From Myxococcus virescens (lineage in GTDB: Bacteria > Myxococcota > Myxococcia > Myxococcales > Myxococcaceae): 64,000 nucleotides of DNA. Positions 33,345-44,294 of the stretch are shown in pieces; within the stretch, counting starts at the first letter, position 1; the number at the start of each line of letters is the position of its first letter. Location of the stretch: the NCBI RefSeq assembly GCF_900101905.1, contig NZ_FNAJ01000001.1, positions 1,186,862 to 1,250,861 on the forward strand. Reading direction: 5' to 3'. The translations under genes and the position numbers were made by a program. The notes beneath the pieces are model-generated. The model did no database searches, was not told the DNA's origin, and saw nothing but the letters and a program-made list of their open reading frames with translations.

Positions 33345-35045
33345 TCAGCCGATGCCAGGCGTGAGCGCCTTCATCCACACCACCACGGCCGCGGCGCCCG
33401 CGTCCGGCACACCGACGGCGCGCGCCCCCAGGTAGCTGGCGCGTCCCAGGCGTGGCTGCATCCGGGACGTCGCATCCTCTCCCGCCTCGGCCGCGTGCAC
33501 CGCCGAGGCCCAGGCCTCGCGAGCCCCCTGTCCGTCCCGCACCGCCTTCGCGAAGGCGTCGGCGGCGGGCCGGAGCGCATCGAGCATGGTGCGGTCCCCA
33601 GGCCGCGCGCCGCCCAGCTCCGATACGGCGGTGACGGCCAGGTCGAAGGCCTCGGCCCATGCGGCGGCATCCGCGGGCCCTTCCGCCAGCCTGCGCGCGG
33701 CGCGCAGCAGCGCCGTCGCGTAGAAGGGCCCCGAGCTGCCGCCAATGCTGCGCCGCAGGGCATTGCCAATGGCCGTCAGCGCGCGCGCGGGGCTCGTCCA
33801 CGCGTCCTCCGGGAGGGCGCGAATCGCCTCGGCGCCCCGCACCAGACTGAGGCCCAGGTCACCGTCGCCCGCGGCGCTGTCGAGCGCGGTCAGCCGGGGC
33901 TCCGACTGCTCGAACGCGTCCGCCACCCGCAAGGCGGCCTTCCGGAAGCGGTCCATCCCCGGTTGCGGCGCCTCCGCCGGAAGCGATGCCGGAGACGCCG
34001 TGGACGAAGGCCGGTACACCCCCGGCTCCTTCGGCAGCCGTCCCGCGCCGGGCCACGCGGGCGCATCCGCCGCCGCATCCAGGCGGGCCAGCCGCGCGTC
34101 GTCCACCTTCAGCAGCGTCAATGAGCAGCCGGGCATCTCCAGCGCGGAGAGGAACGTCCCGCTCCACGCGCGCTCCACGCGGATGCCGCCCTGGCGCAGC
34201 GCGGCCAGCGCGCGCCGGGCGACGATGGCCAGCTCCATGGGCGGCGTGCCGCCCAGTCCGTTGACGAGCAGCACCACCCTGTCTCCCGAGCTGATGCGCC
34301 GGTCCTCGACGATGGTGGTGAGCAGCGTGTCCACCAGGCTGTCCGCCGTCTGCATCGGCACGCGCCGCACGCCCTGCTCGCCGTGGATGCCCAGGCCCAG
34401 CTCGATTTCGTCCTCCTCCAAGGTGAAGCCCGGCTTGCCCGCCGCGGGCACGGTGCAGGGCCCCAGGGCCACGCCCATGGTGCCCAGCGCCTCCGCCGCC
34501 GCGGTGGCCTCGCGGAGGACGTCCTGGAGCGCCGCGCCCGCCGCGGCCGCCGCGCCCGCGACCTTGTGGACCAGCACCGTGCCAGCGATGCCCCGGCGCC
34601 GCGCGGGCTCCACCGTGTCGTGCAGGGACACGTCGTCCGCCACCACCACCGTCTCCACGGGGATGCCCTCGGCGCGCGCCAGCTCGGCAGCAAGCCCGAA
34701 GTTGAGCCGGTCCCCCGTGTAGTTCTTCACGACGAGCAGCGCGCCCGCGGGCCCCGCGACGGCGCGGATGGCGGCCAGCACGGCATCGGTGCTGGGCGAG
34801 GTGAAGACGTCACCGGCCACCGCCGCGTCCAGCATGCCCGCGCCCACGTAGCCCGCGTGCGCCGGCTCATGGCCGCTGCCGCCGCCGGAGATGACAGCCA
34901 CCTTGCGCGCGCGGACGTCGGAAGGCGTGTCGGCGCGGAGCACCACTGACTCCCCCTCCAGCAGCACCTGCCCGGGGGCGAGCGAGACCAACCCCTCCAG
35001 CATCTCCCGCACCACCGCGCGAGGGGCGTTGACCAGCTTCTTCAT
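33345..35045 (-). CDS. ATP-dependent dihydroxyacetone kinase (DhaK-DhaL fusion)
   Basis: This 566-residue enzyme phosphorylates dihydroxyacetone. Residues 1-330 form the DhaK (DAK1) part, with SGGGSGHEPAHAGYVGAGML and the substrate-binding His221 in LGLGIHGEQGVRRV (equivalent to His218 of E. coli DhaK). Residues about 370-560 form the DhaL (DAK2) ATP part with LDSAAGDGDLGLSLVRG (metal-binding Asp residues), GGSSGPFYATALLRAA and the C-terminal RASYLGARAVGVPDAGA. Fusion of both in one chain is typical of ATP-using rather than PTS-dependent enzymes. ATG 35045 follows GAGAGGA. It is 14 bp after the carbonic anhydrase gene and is probably co-transcribed with it. Confidence 0.93.
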   Translation of the reverse strand: MKKLVNAPRAVVREMLEGLVSLAPGQVLLEGESVVLRADTPSDVRARKVAVISGGGSGHEPAHAGYVGAGMLDAAVAGDVFTSPSTDAVLAAIRAVAGPAGALLVVKNYTGDRLNFGLAAELARAEGIPVETVVVADDVSLHDTVEPARRRGIAGTVLVHKVAGAAAAAGAALQDVLREATAAAEALGTMGVALGPCTVPAAGKPGFTLEEDEIELGLGIHGEQGVRRVPMQTADSLVDTLLTTIVEDRRISSGDRVVLLVNGLGGTPPMELAIVARRALAALRQGGIRVERAWSGTFLSALEMPGCSLTLLKVDDARLARLDAAADAPAWPGAGRLPKEPGVYRPSSTASPASLPAEAPQPGMDRFRKAALRVADAFEQSEPRLTALDSAAGDGDLGLSLVRGAEAIRALPEDAWTSPARALTAIGNALRRSIGGSSGPFYATALLRAARRLAEGPADAAAWAEAFDLAVTAVSELGGARPGDRTMLDALRPAADAFAKAVRDGQGAREAWASAVHAAEAGEDATSRMQPRLGRASYLGARAVGVPDAGAAAVVVWMKALTPGIG

Positions 35046-35059
35046 GAAAGTGTCCTCTC

Positions 35060-35701
35060 TCAGACGCCGTTGAAGAAGTCGACCGCGCCCGTCTCCAGCG
35101 AGTACTCGGCGCCGACGATGCGCATGCCTTCCTCGCGGCACAGACGCTCCAGCAGGCGGCTGCCATGGCGGAGGGTGTCGCAGGAGTTGCGGATGTTGGC
35201 GCGGACGGCTTCCTTCATCAGGAACTCCCAGTCCGCCTTCGGCCCGGCGGCGCTCACCACCGTCGTCACCGGCTCGAGGCAGCGCTCCACGATGTCGCGG
35301 ATGTTCTCGGACGCCTCGCTCTTGCCCTCACGCACGTAGTCCAGCGTGGCCTGGATGGCGCCGCAGTGCGAATGCCCCATCACCACCGCCAGGCGCGTGC
35401 CGAACTTCGCCGCCGCGAACTCAACACTGCCCACCAGCGACGGCGCGACGACGTTGCCCGCCACGCGGATGACGAACAGGTCCCCCAACCCCTGGTCGAA
35501 GATGTACTCCGACGGCGCGCGCGAGTCCGAACACGAGAGGATGATGGCGAAGGGACTCTGCCCCGCCACCAGCGCCTGCCGGGCGGAGCGGCCGAGCGGG
35601 TTCTCCATGTTGCGCGCGTTCAGGACGAACCGCTGATTGCCCTCCCGAAGGCGCGCAAGGGCATCCTGGGCGGAGATGGGTGGCGTCGAAGCGGTGGGCA
35701 T
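35060..35701 (-). CDS. Beta-class carbonic anhydrase
   Basis: The 213-residue protein interconverts CO2 and bicarbonate. It has the beta-class zinc ligands Cys57 and Asp59/Arg61 dyad in ILSCSDSRAPS and His110/Cys113 in VVMGHSHCGA, in the usual order. There is no signal peptide, so it is cytoplasmic. It is upstream of and 14 bp from dihydroxyacetone kinase. The start ATG 35701 fits the family N-terminus (DALARLREGNQRFV). Confidence 0.93.
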   Translation of the reverse strand: MPTASTPPISAQDALARLREGNQRFVLNARNMENPLGRSARQALVAGQSPFAIILSCSDSRAPSEYIFDQGLGDLFVIRVAGNVVAPSLVGSVEFAAAKFGTRLAVVMGHSHCGAIQATLDYVREGKSEASENIRDIVERCLEPVTTVVSAAGPKADWEFLMKEAVRANIRNSCDTLRHGSRLLERLCREEGMRIVGAEYSLETGAVDFFNGV

Positions 35702-35818
35702 TGCGCGGGTCCTCGAGGGTGGGTGAAGCGGAAAGGTGGCAACCCAACAGAGCGCTATACACCAGCCGGGCGACCAAGGAACGAGCCGTCCTCCTGCTTC
35801 GACGCGGGAGTTCAGCCG

Positions 35819-36307
35819 TCAGACACCCAGTTCGTCACGGATGTGCTTCACGATGTCCGCTGGCGGCGGCGTCACGTCCACGCTGAGCGCGCGCGAGGGC
35901 AGCTCCATGGCCGCCATCTGACTCTCCAGCAGGGACGCGGGCATGAAGTGGCCCTGGCGCTGCGACATCCGGCGGGCGAGCACCTCATGCGGCGCGTGCA
36001 GGAACACCCACCTCACGTGTGTGGGGTCCAGCTCCTCCAGCAGCGTGCGGTAGGCCTGCTTGAGGCCGGAGAACGCCATCACCAGGTCCTCGCCCTGCAC
36101 CAGCGCCCGCGCCACCTCATCGCGCAGCTTGCGCAGCCAGGGGGCGCGGTCCTCGTCCGTCAGCGGTGCGCCCGCGGCCATCTTCATCACGTTGGAGCGC
36201 GGGTGCAGGTCATCCGCGTCGATGAAGCGCCAGCCCAGCTCGGCCGCCAGGGTGCGGCCCACCGTCGTCTTCCCCGCTCCAGATACCCCCATGATGATGA
36301 CGACCAT
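35819..36307 (-). CDS. gntK: Gluconokinase
   Basis: The 162-residue kinase phosphorylates gluconate to 6-phosphogluconate. It shows the P-loop GVSGAGKTT (7-15), then FIDADDLHPRSNVMKMAAGA PLTDEDRAPWL (read in two parts), the GntK hallmark region, and QRQGHFMPASLLESQMAAME near the C-terminus. The length is typical of the thermoresistant GntK type. It starts at ATG 36307 and stands alone, 117 bp after the carbonic anhydrase start on the same strand. Confidence 0.9.
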   Translation of the reverse strand: MVVIIMGVSGAGKTTVGRTLAAELGWRFIDADDLHPRSNVMKMAAGAPLTDEDRAPWLRKLRDEVARALVQGEDLVMAFSGLKQAYRTLLEELDPTHVRWVFLHAPHEVLARRMSQRQGHFMPASLLESQMAAMELPSRALSVDVTPPPADIVKHIRDELGV

Positions 36308-36476
36308 TGACGCGACTCCTCCTGGTTCCGGGGCCCACTCCCCATCGTGGGGTGCCCAACGGCCTCACGCCACCCCATCCGAGGCGGAATGCCCACCGCA
36401 TCACGTCCTGAAACGTCAGCCCCGGGGGGTATGCTTCATCCCATCGCCGCTCCGGATGCGGCACGGAGGGTCGGTC

Positions 36477-37529
36477 ATGGCGGACATCGCGGACGGGGAG
36501 CAGGTCTCGGTTCAGGGCTCGGGTTCCAAGCCCTACATCCTCAAGAACACCGGCGGTGTGTATTCGTGCTCATGCCCGGCCTGGCGCAACCAGTCGGTGG
36601 CCATCGAGCGGCGCACCTGCAAGCACCTGCGCCGCGTACGCGGAGACGCCGCGGAGGACGCGCGCATCGGCGGTGACGCGTCCGGCGCTCCCGCGGCCCC
36701 CGCGCGTCCGACGAGGAGCACGTCGGCCAGTGACGACACCCAGGCCCCGCCCCTGCTGCTGGCCCAGTCGTGGGAGAACGACGTGGACCTCACCGGCTGG
36801 TGGATGAGCGAGAAGCTGGACGGCGTGCGCGCGTACTGGGACGGGAAGCAGTTCTGGTCGCGGCTGGGCAACGCGTTCCTCGCGCCGGAGTGGTTCACCG
36901 CGGGGCTGCCGGACTTCCCGCTCGACGGTGAGCTGTTCGGCGGGCGCAAGCGCTTCCAGCGCACGGTGAGCATCGTCCGCCGGCAGGACCGCAGCGACGA
37001 TTGGAAGGAGCTGGCCTTCGTCGCCTTCGACGCGCCCGGCGTGGAAGGCACCTTCGAGACGCGGCTGGAGCGCTGCCGGCAGTGGATGGAGGAGGCGAAG
37101 CCCGCGTATGCGCAGTGGCACGCCCACGCGCGCTGTGACGGCACGCCGCACCTGCGCGCGGAGCTGGCGCGCGTGGAGTCGCTGGGTGGAGAAGGCCTCA
37201 TGCTGCGCCAGCCCGGCTCGCGCTACGAGGCGGGCCGCTCCCACACCCTGCTCAAGGTGAAGAGCTTCAAGGACGACGAAGCGCGCGTGGTGGGACACGT
37301 GGCGGGCGCGGGCCGCCACAAGGGCCGCCTGGGCGCGCTGGAGGTGGAGCTGCGCAACGGCACGCGCTTCAGCGTGGGCACGGGCCTGTCGGACGCGGAG
37401 CGCGCAGCGCCGCCCCCCGTGGGAGCCATCATCACCTTCCGCTACCAGGAGCTGTCCAACGACGGCGTGCCACGCTTCCCGTCGTACGTGGGTGTGCGCG
37501 TCGACGCCGCCCCCTTCGCCGCGAGCTGA
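36477..37529 (+). CDS. SWIM zinc finger-ATP-dependent DNA ligase fusion
   Basis: The 350-residue protein starts with a SWIM zinc finger (CxCx14CxH: Cys31, Cys33, Cys48, His50), a 30-residue Ala/Pro/Ser linker and then a compact ATP-dependent DNA ligase: motif I SEKLDGVRAYW (adenylated Lys113), motif III LDGELFGGR, motif IV EGLMLRQPGS, motif V LLKVKSFKDDEA, and an OB-fold (about 265-345) ending FPSYVGVR. Ligases of this minimal type seal nicks without extra DNA-binding domains; the SWIM domain, which binds nucleic acid in other proteins, may substitute. ATG 36477 follows GGAGGG. It stands alone between divergent and co-directional genes. Confidence 0.88.
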   Translation: MADIADGEQVSVQGSGSKPYILKNTGGVYSCSCPAWRNQSVAIERRTCKHLRRVRGDAAEDARIGGDASGAPAAPARPTRSTSASDDTQAPPLLLAQSWENDVDLTGWWMSEKLDGVRAYWDGKQFWSRLGNAFLAPEWFTAGLPDFPLDGELFGGRKRFQRTVSIVRRQDRSDDWKELAFVAFDAPGVEGTFETRLERCRQWMEEAKPAYAQWHAHARCDGTPHLRAELARVESLGGEGLMLRQPGSRYEAGRSHTLLKVKSFKDDEARVVGHVAGAGRHKGRLGALEVELRNGTRFSVGTGLSDAERAAPPPVGAIITFRYQELSNDGVPRFPSYVGVRVDAAPFAAS

Positions 37530-37661
37530 GGCCAGCCGTCCTACGGCAGGAGTCACCGGTCCGCTGGTCGACGGAGCGGCGCCACATTGCCACCTGACAG
37601 ACGGTGCGTGCCCGGGGTGATGCGCGCCCGGGCGCCGCCCTGGTGTCTGCTTCAGGGAACC

Positions 37662-39071
<1,410 letters not shown>

Positions 39072-39084
39072 CGCGGGCCCCGCG

Positions 39085-41145
39085 TCACTTCACCGTGAAG
39101 GGCCGTGAGGCACCGGAGTAGGGCCGCACGTTGCCGTCCCAGCCCGACTTCCAGTTGCCTTCGTGGACGAGCCGGTACGTGCCCGGCGCCGTGTCGTCGG
39201 GAATGCCCCACGTCACGGTGACGTGGGAGCACGCCAACGTGGGCACGCAGTTCTCGCGCCGCCACTGGTAGCGCGTGGCCGGGTCCGCGTCGGTGGCCAC
39301 GTCCGTCCAGGTGCCGTCCGGCTCGCGCCGCTGCACGCGCAGGAAGGTCCCCTCCAGGCGCAAGTCGTTCTTGGGATGCCCTCCCCAGAAGGTGGCGCTC
39401 GCCGTATCGCCGCGCGAGTACGTGGGCCGCGCGTCGGTGACGACCTCGCCGAAGTCCACCCACAAGAGCTTGTCGTCGAACACCACGCCGGGTTGCAGGC
39501 TGAGCTGCTCCTTGCGCAGGTCCCTGGGCGTGGGCCCGGGAGGCACACCGGCGCCGTCCCGCAGCGACGTGGCCAGCAGGTGGAAGTGCTGCTGGAGGGC
39601 CGCGAGCGTCCACGGGCCGAAGTGCGTGGAGGCCCCTTCGTAGTCCTGGCGCGCGTACTCCTCGCGGGTGGTCACGTAGCCTGAATAGGCATTGGACAGG
39701 CCCGCGATGACGACGTCCGTCACGCCCGCGGGCGCCAGCGCCGTCTCCACGGTGTCGCGCAGGCGGCGTCCGGCCATGGTCGTCAGCTCGAAGGGCACCG
39801 CCACCAGCGCCAGGTTGCCGATGGTGACCAGTTGCAGGGGTAGCACCTCCGGCGTCCACGGGAAGGGCCGCATGCTGCCCGTCTCCAGGACGATGGGCTT
39901 CTCCGCCTGGCACGGCGTGGTGGCGAGCGAGCAACTGAACTGCCCCCAGGCATTCTGGCCGGCGGCGCAGGTGACGCCCTCCACGCCGACGCCCGGCCCG
40001 TCCTCCGCCCCCGCCAGCATGGACACGCCGATGGCGGCCGGGCAGGTGGCTCGCGGCGCGCCGTCCGCGAAGGCGGGCGCCACGTCCACCGCGTCCATCT
40101 TCACGTAGACGTGCCGGTAGTCCACGCCGCCCGTGAGCGGCGTCTTCGCCTCCGCCCACAGCTTCGCGGCGAAGTCGTACTGCTTGCGGCCGGAGAGGTC
40201 CGTGTCCTCGAAGTCATTGGCACCGCCGCCGTTCGTGCCTCCCAGGATGTTGGGCGTCACGTCGCCCTCGTTCGCGTTGGCGAAGGCCGCGACGAACGTG
40301 TCCCCGGCCCCCTGCGCCTGCTCGGCGAGGTACGAGGCCAGGCCCTTGTTGTCACCACTGATGAGCGTGTTGCCGTTGCCCATGGACGTGGCGTGCACCG
40401 CGAACCAGTTGATGAGCCCCGTGTCGGTGCCATCCGCGCGGGTGAGGCGCAGCAGCGTCATCCGCGTGTCCACGTCGTGCGCGTAGCGGGCGCGCTCCTC
40501 GGCCGGGTTGAGCAGGTAGGCGTTGGGGGAGCGGTTGCGGCTGGCGCCGAGCAACTCCCCCGACGACAGGCGCAGCGTGCCCTCGGCGAGCCGCTCATGC
40601 GCCCGGACGATGGACGCGACGATGCCGGAGACGATGGCCTCGAAGTTCTGCGGCGAGAAGCCCAGCGTGGTGAGGTTGTAGAAGGTGTAGTGCGAATAGC
40701 CCCCGGGCCCGGAGTGGGTGTGGGTGGCGCTCAGCAGCACGTTGTCGTCGGTGTACAGGTCGCCATAACGCGCGCGCAGCCGCTCCACGACCTGCTGCTT
40801 CACCGCCTGGAACACCATGCCCAGGTCCGCGCTGACGAAGGCCACCCGCTTGCCGTTGCAGGGCGAGGCGATGACGAACGCGCGCGAGCGAAGCCGCTGG
40901 TGGATGCCGGTGGTCTGCTGCTCCAGCATGCCGTAGCCCATCATCCCCACCTCGGCGGCGGGGCCGGTGATGTCGGCGCTGCCCGCGCCCAGCAGGAAGT
41001 CCCGCGCGTCCTCGCACGCGCCCGTCAGGCCGGACGCGGAGGACTCCGGATGCGGGGAGGTCCGCCAGGGCTGGCTGGCCGCCTGGGCGCCCGTCGCGAG
41101 CACGAGCGAGAGCGCCAGCAGATGCCGGACGAAGTGGGTGCGCAT
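39085..41145 (-). CDS. Secreted neutral/alkaline ceramidase
   Basis: The 686-residue protein has a Sec signal peptide ([15 protein letters not shown]) and matches neutral ceramidase across its length: [20 protein letters not shown] at the N-terminus, [15 protein letters not shown] (zinc site), [19 protein letters not shown] and [20 protein letters not shown] with the nucleophilic Ser in HATSM. The C-terminal ~150 residues form an immunoglobulin-like domain ([20 protein letters not shown]). The enzyme hydrolyses the amide bond of ceramide outside the cell. In a predatory or soil myxobacterium this could digest lipids of prey or hosts; that is inference. It is convergent with the kinase (13 bp). 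Confidence 0.92.
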   Translation of the reverse strand: MRTHFVRHLLALSLVLATGAQAASQPWRTSPHPESSASGLTGACEDARDFLLGAGSADITGPAAEVGMMGYGMLEQQTTGIHQRLRSRAFVIASPCNGKRVAFVSADLGMVFQAVKQQVVERLRARYGDLYTDDNVLLSATHTHSGPGGYSHYTFYNLTTLGFSPQNFEAIVSGIVASIVRAHERLAEGTLRLSSGELLGASRNRSPNAYLLNPAEERARYAHDVDTRMTLLRLTRADGTDTGLINWFAVHATSMGNGNTLISGDNKGLASYLAEQAQGAGDTFVAAFANANEGDVTPNILGGTNGGGANDFEDTDLSGRKQYDFAAKLWAEAKTPLTGGVDYRHVYVKMDAVDVAPAFADGAPRATCPAAIGVSMLAGAEDGPGVGVEGVTCAAGQNAWGQFSCSLATTPCQAEKPIVLETGSMRPFPWTPEVLPLQLVTIGNLALVAVPFELTTMAGRRLRDTVETALAPAGVTDVVIAGLSNAYSGYVTTREEYARQDYEGASTHFGPWTLAALQQHFHLLATSLRDGAGVPPGPTPRDLRKEQLSLQPGVVFDDKLLWVDFGEVVTDARPTYSRGDTASATFWGGHPKNDLRLEGTFLRVQRREPDGTWTDVATDADPATRYQWRRENCVPTLACSHVTVTWGIPDDTAPGTYRLVHEGNWKSGWDGNVRPYSGASRPFTVK

Positions 41146-41289
41146 GGCCTGCCTCCAAGGCGCCAGGGGACATCCCCCGGGGTGGAAGTGGATAACGCTT
41201 CAGGGCGGGCGTGCAGTACCGGAAGAACGAGCCGTCGAGAGAGCTACAGTCCGCGCGAGGGCCGGAGGTGACACCGGCCGTCTCAGCGC

Positions 41290-43461
41290 TCACGCGCCCG
41301 GCCGGTTCGCCGGGGCCTTGGGCGGCGCCGCGCTGAGCGCCACGCGGAAGGTGGTGCCGGCGCCCACCGACGACTCCACGGAGATGTGGCCGCCCAGCGC
41401 CGTCACAATCGTGTCACAGATGGACAGCCCCAGGCCGGTGCCCAGGCCAGAGGACTTGGTGGTGAAGAAGGGGTCGAAGATGCGGCGCAGGTGCTCCGGG
41501 GGGATGCCCTGGCCTGTGTCGCTCACCACCACCATCACCCGGCCGCCCACCTCCGTGCGGGTGGTGAGGCGGATTTCGTTCGCCTCCGAATCGCCCTCTT
41601 CGATGGCGTGCGCGGCGTTGATGAGGAGGTTGAGGAACACCTGGAACAGCTTGCCCTCGTTGCCACGGACGAGCGGCACCTCTCCGTAGTCCTTCACCAG
41701 CCGGGCGCGGGCGCGCACCACGCTGGCGGCCATCTGCGTCACGGATTCGAGCACCGCGTGGACGTCCACCGACTCTTCCTTGCCGTCCTCCACGCGGGAG
41801 AAGACGCGCAGCTGGCGGACAATCTGGCGCATGCGCTCGGCGCCCTCGCGGGCGTCGTCGAGCACCTGCCGCAGCTCCACCATGTCCTCCGGGGAGAGCA
41901 TCCGTGGACGCACGCCGCCCACGGCGCTGTGGAGGAAGTCCAGGTTGGACAGCACGTAGGCCAGGGGGTTGTTCAGCTCGTGGGCGATGCCGGCGGCCAG
42001 GAGGCCCATGGAGGCCATGCGGTCGGTCAGCATGAGCTGCGCCTGGGTGCGCTTGCGCTCGGTGAAGTCGCGCGCCACGGTGATGCGCGCGGGCGAGCCG
42101 TCCAGCACCACGGCCAGCGTCACCAGGTCCGCCACCACCACCTCGCCGTCGCTGCGCACCAGCGGCATCTCCACTACGCGCGCCGCGCTCTTGCCCTCCA
42201 GCGCCTGGCTCAGGTGGAGCTGCGCGGCCCCCCGGTCCTCGGGGCGGACCAGGTCCAGCATGTGGCGGCCCACCAGCTCCGAGGCGTCGCGGAAGCCCAG
42301 GTACTGCACCAGCGCCGGGTTGACGGAGAGCAGCACGCCGTCGCCCACGTGCACCAGCACCGGGTCCGGGAAGGCCTCGATGAGCAGGTGGACGCCGGCC
42401 TCGGTGCGCCGCAGCGTCGTCTCCGTGCGCATGCGCAGCGCGTTGGCCGAGCGCTGCTCCAGCGCCAGGGACAGCGCGCCCGCCGCGCCCGACAGCAGGT
42501 TCACCTCGATGGGGCCCCAGGACTCGGGTTCGCGGCAGTTGTCGAAGCCGATGACGCCGAAGAGCTGCCCGTGGACGTGCATGGGCAGCAGCAGCACGGA
42601 GCGGACGCCCTGCGCCTCCAGCATGGGCGCCAGCAGCTCCGAGAAGTCGCGCGGCTGGCCCTGCACCGGCTCGCCGCGCTGCAGCTTTTCGGACTGGTGG
42701 GGCCGCAGGGCCGCGTCGAAGGGCAGGCCGTGCATGTTGGGGTCCTCCAGGTTGGGAGGAACCCCGCGCTCGCACCACTCCGCGCGCTGCGACGCCAGCA
42801 GCGTGCCGTCCTCGGCGAAGTGCATCTCGAAGACGTAGACGCGGCTGGCGGCGGACACGTGGCCCAGCGGCTCGACGACGGCGCCGTAGAGGTCGTCCGG
42901 CAGCTCGTGCCCCATCATCCGCCGCTGCACCTGCACCATGGCTTCCAGGTAGCGCTCGCGGGTGGTGACGGCCTCCTCGGCGGTGCGCCGCGACGTCACG
43001 TCCAGGAGCGTCCCCATCACCTCGCCCGGCAAGGTGGCCAGGGCCCGGGCGGACAGCTCCACCCAGCGGATGCCATGGCCGCCGCCCGTGTCCACGCGCA
43101 CTTCCTGGCGCGAAACGGGGGTGCCGGGCGTGTACGCCAGCAAGGCCTGGGCGCGCTCGCGGTCCTCCGGGTGGATGGCCTCCAGGAGCGCGCGGCCCCG
43201 CCACGCGGACACGGGCGTCCCGGTGAGCCGCTCCCAGGCACCGCCCAGCACCGTGAGCCGCCCCTGCGCGTCGAGCTGGAACACCACCTCGTGCAGCAGC
43301 TCGGACAGGTGCCGGAAGCGCTCGGACTCCACCTGGCTTCCGGCGTGTGACGCCTGCGACTTCATGGGAGGGAGCAGCTCACACGCCATGTCGGCGGGAG
43401 CCGTCCCTGAAGCCTTCCCGGGAGCGTCCATGACCGCCGCGTCCCGTTGCTCGTCTGCCAC
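41290..43461 (-). CDS. PAS-GAF-PAS sensor histidine kinase
   Basis: Translation is best started at GTG 43461, which has GGGAGG seven bases upstream; the ATG 24 bases earlier has no ribosome site. The 723-residue product has a PAS domain (about 45-160, [20 protein letters not shown]), a GAF domain (about 200-345, with [20 protein letters not shown]), a second PAS domain (about 365-470), HisKA with [20 protein letters not shown] (His494) and HATPase_c ([30 protein letters not shown]). The layout is NtrB-like and soluble, without membrane helices or receiver domain. It is not adjacent to a response regulator. Confidence 0.9.
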   Translation of the reverse strand: MADEQRDAAVMDAPGKASGTAPADMACELLPPMKSQASHAGSQVESERFRHLSELLHEVVFQLDAQGRLTVLGGAWERLTGTPVSAWRGRALLEAIHPEDRERAQALLAYTPGTPVSRQEVRVDTGGGHGIRWVELSARALATLPGEVMGTLLDVTSRRTAEEAVTTRERYLEAMVQVQRRMMGHELPDDLYGAVVEPLGHVSAASRVYVFEMHFAEDGTLLASQRAEWCERGVPPNLEDPNMHGLPFDAALRPHQSEKLQRGEPVQGQPRDFSELLAPMLEAQGVRSVLLLPMHVHGQLFGVIGFDNCREPESWGPIEVNLLSGAAGALSLALEQRSANALRMRTETTLRRTEAGVHLLIEAFPDPVLVHVGDGVLLSVNPALVQYLGFRDASELVGRHMLDLVRPEDRGAAQLHLSQALEGKSAARVVEMPLVRSDGEVVVADLVTLAVVLDGSPARITVARDFTERKRTQAQLMLTDRMASMGLLAAGIAHELNNPLAYVLSNLDFLHSAVGGVRPRMLSPEDMVELRQVLDDAREGAERMRQIVRQLRVFSRVEDGKEESVDVHAVLESVTQMAASVVRARARLVKDYGEVPLVRGNEGKLFQVFLNLLINAAHAIEEGDSEANEIRLTTRTEVGGRVMVVVSDTGQGIPPEHLRRIFDPFFTTKSSGLGTGLGLSICDTIVTALGGHISVESSVGAGTTFRVALSAAPPKAPANRPGA

Positions 43462-43622
43462 GTGCTGGCCTCCCTCGCGCCTCATCGGAGAGGGGCCGGA
43501 GTCCTGACAGCACCTACGGCTGCCGGGAGCGAATCCAGACCCTGCGGTTCCCCTCCCGGAGCGACGTCGACCCGAAGCATATTGGGTCTCAATAACTGGA
43601 AGTCAATGAATGCGGGAGAAGT

Positions 43623-44282
43623 TCACGCTCCGTCTTCGGGCTCCCATCCACCCGGAGCACCTGAGCGGGGCCGCTGCCGCCGGTCCCCTACGACGCGGGC
43701 CGGCACGCCCGCGACAATGGCCCACGCTGGCACATCCCGGGTGACGACGGCCCCCATGGCCACCACGGCGTGGTCCCCCACGGTGACACCGTCCGTGATG
43801 CCGGCATTGGCCCCCACCCACACGTCCGCGCCGATGACGAGCCCCCGCGAGGTGACGGGTTGCTCGCGCACGGGCCGGTCCGGGGCAATGCCGTGGTCGA
43901 AGCCGTAGAGGGTGGCCCCGGTGGCGATGCGGGTGCCCTCGCCGATGCGGATGCCCGCGGCGCCGCCGTCCAGGCTGGCCCGGGCGTTGATGCTCACCCG
44001 GGGCCCGAGTGTCACGGGGCCGTGGAGGAAGACATCCGCGGCGATGCTGCACCCGGGGCCGATGGAGATGGTGCGTCCGGGCTCGGCGAAGATGCGCGCC
44101 TCCGGGGCGATGAAGCACCCCTCCGCGATTTCCACCGTCTCCAGTTCGCGCAGCAGCGCCTGCACCTCGCGCTGCCAGGCATCCGCCCATTCGCGGTGGC
44201 GGGGCTTGAGGACGAAGTAGAGCCACGGCATCCAGGAGAGCCGGCGCTTGTGCTGCTCACGGCGAAGCGCGTCCAGGTCCAC
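43623..44282 (-). CDS. Hexapeptide-repeat (LbH) acyltransferase
   Basis: The 219-residue protein contains about eight left-handed beta-helix hexapeptide units (about 55-195: ARIFAEPGRTISIGPGCSIA, RIGEGTRIATGATLYGFDHG, VIGADVWVGANAGITDGVTV, GDHAVVAMGAVVTRDVPAWA) and the typical C-terminal loop VAGVPARVVG. Such enzymes transfer acetyl or other acyl groups to sugars or amino sugars, with a His in YGFDHGI as the likely base. The N-terminal 50 residues are a charged helical cap. It begins at GTG 44282 and follows the HDAC-like gene by 12 bp, probably in one transcript. Confidence 0.85.
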   Translation of the reverse strand: MDLDALRREQHKRRLSWMPWLYFVLKPRHREWADAWQREVQALLRELETVEIAEGCFIAPEARIFAEPGRTISIGPGCSIAADVFLHGPVTLGPRVSINARASLDGGAAGIRIGEGTRIATGATLYGFDHGIAPDRPVREQPVTSRGLVIGADVWVGANAGITDGVTVGDHAVVAMGAVVTRDVPAWAIVAGVPARVVGDRRQRPRSGAPGGWEPEDGA

Positions 44283-44294
44283 GCCCCTTCCCTA

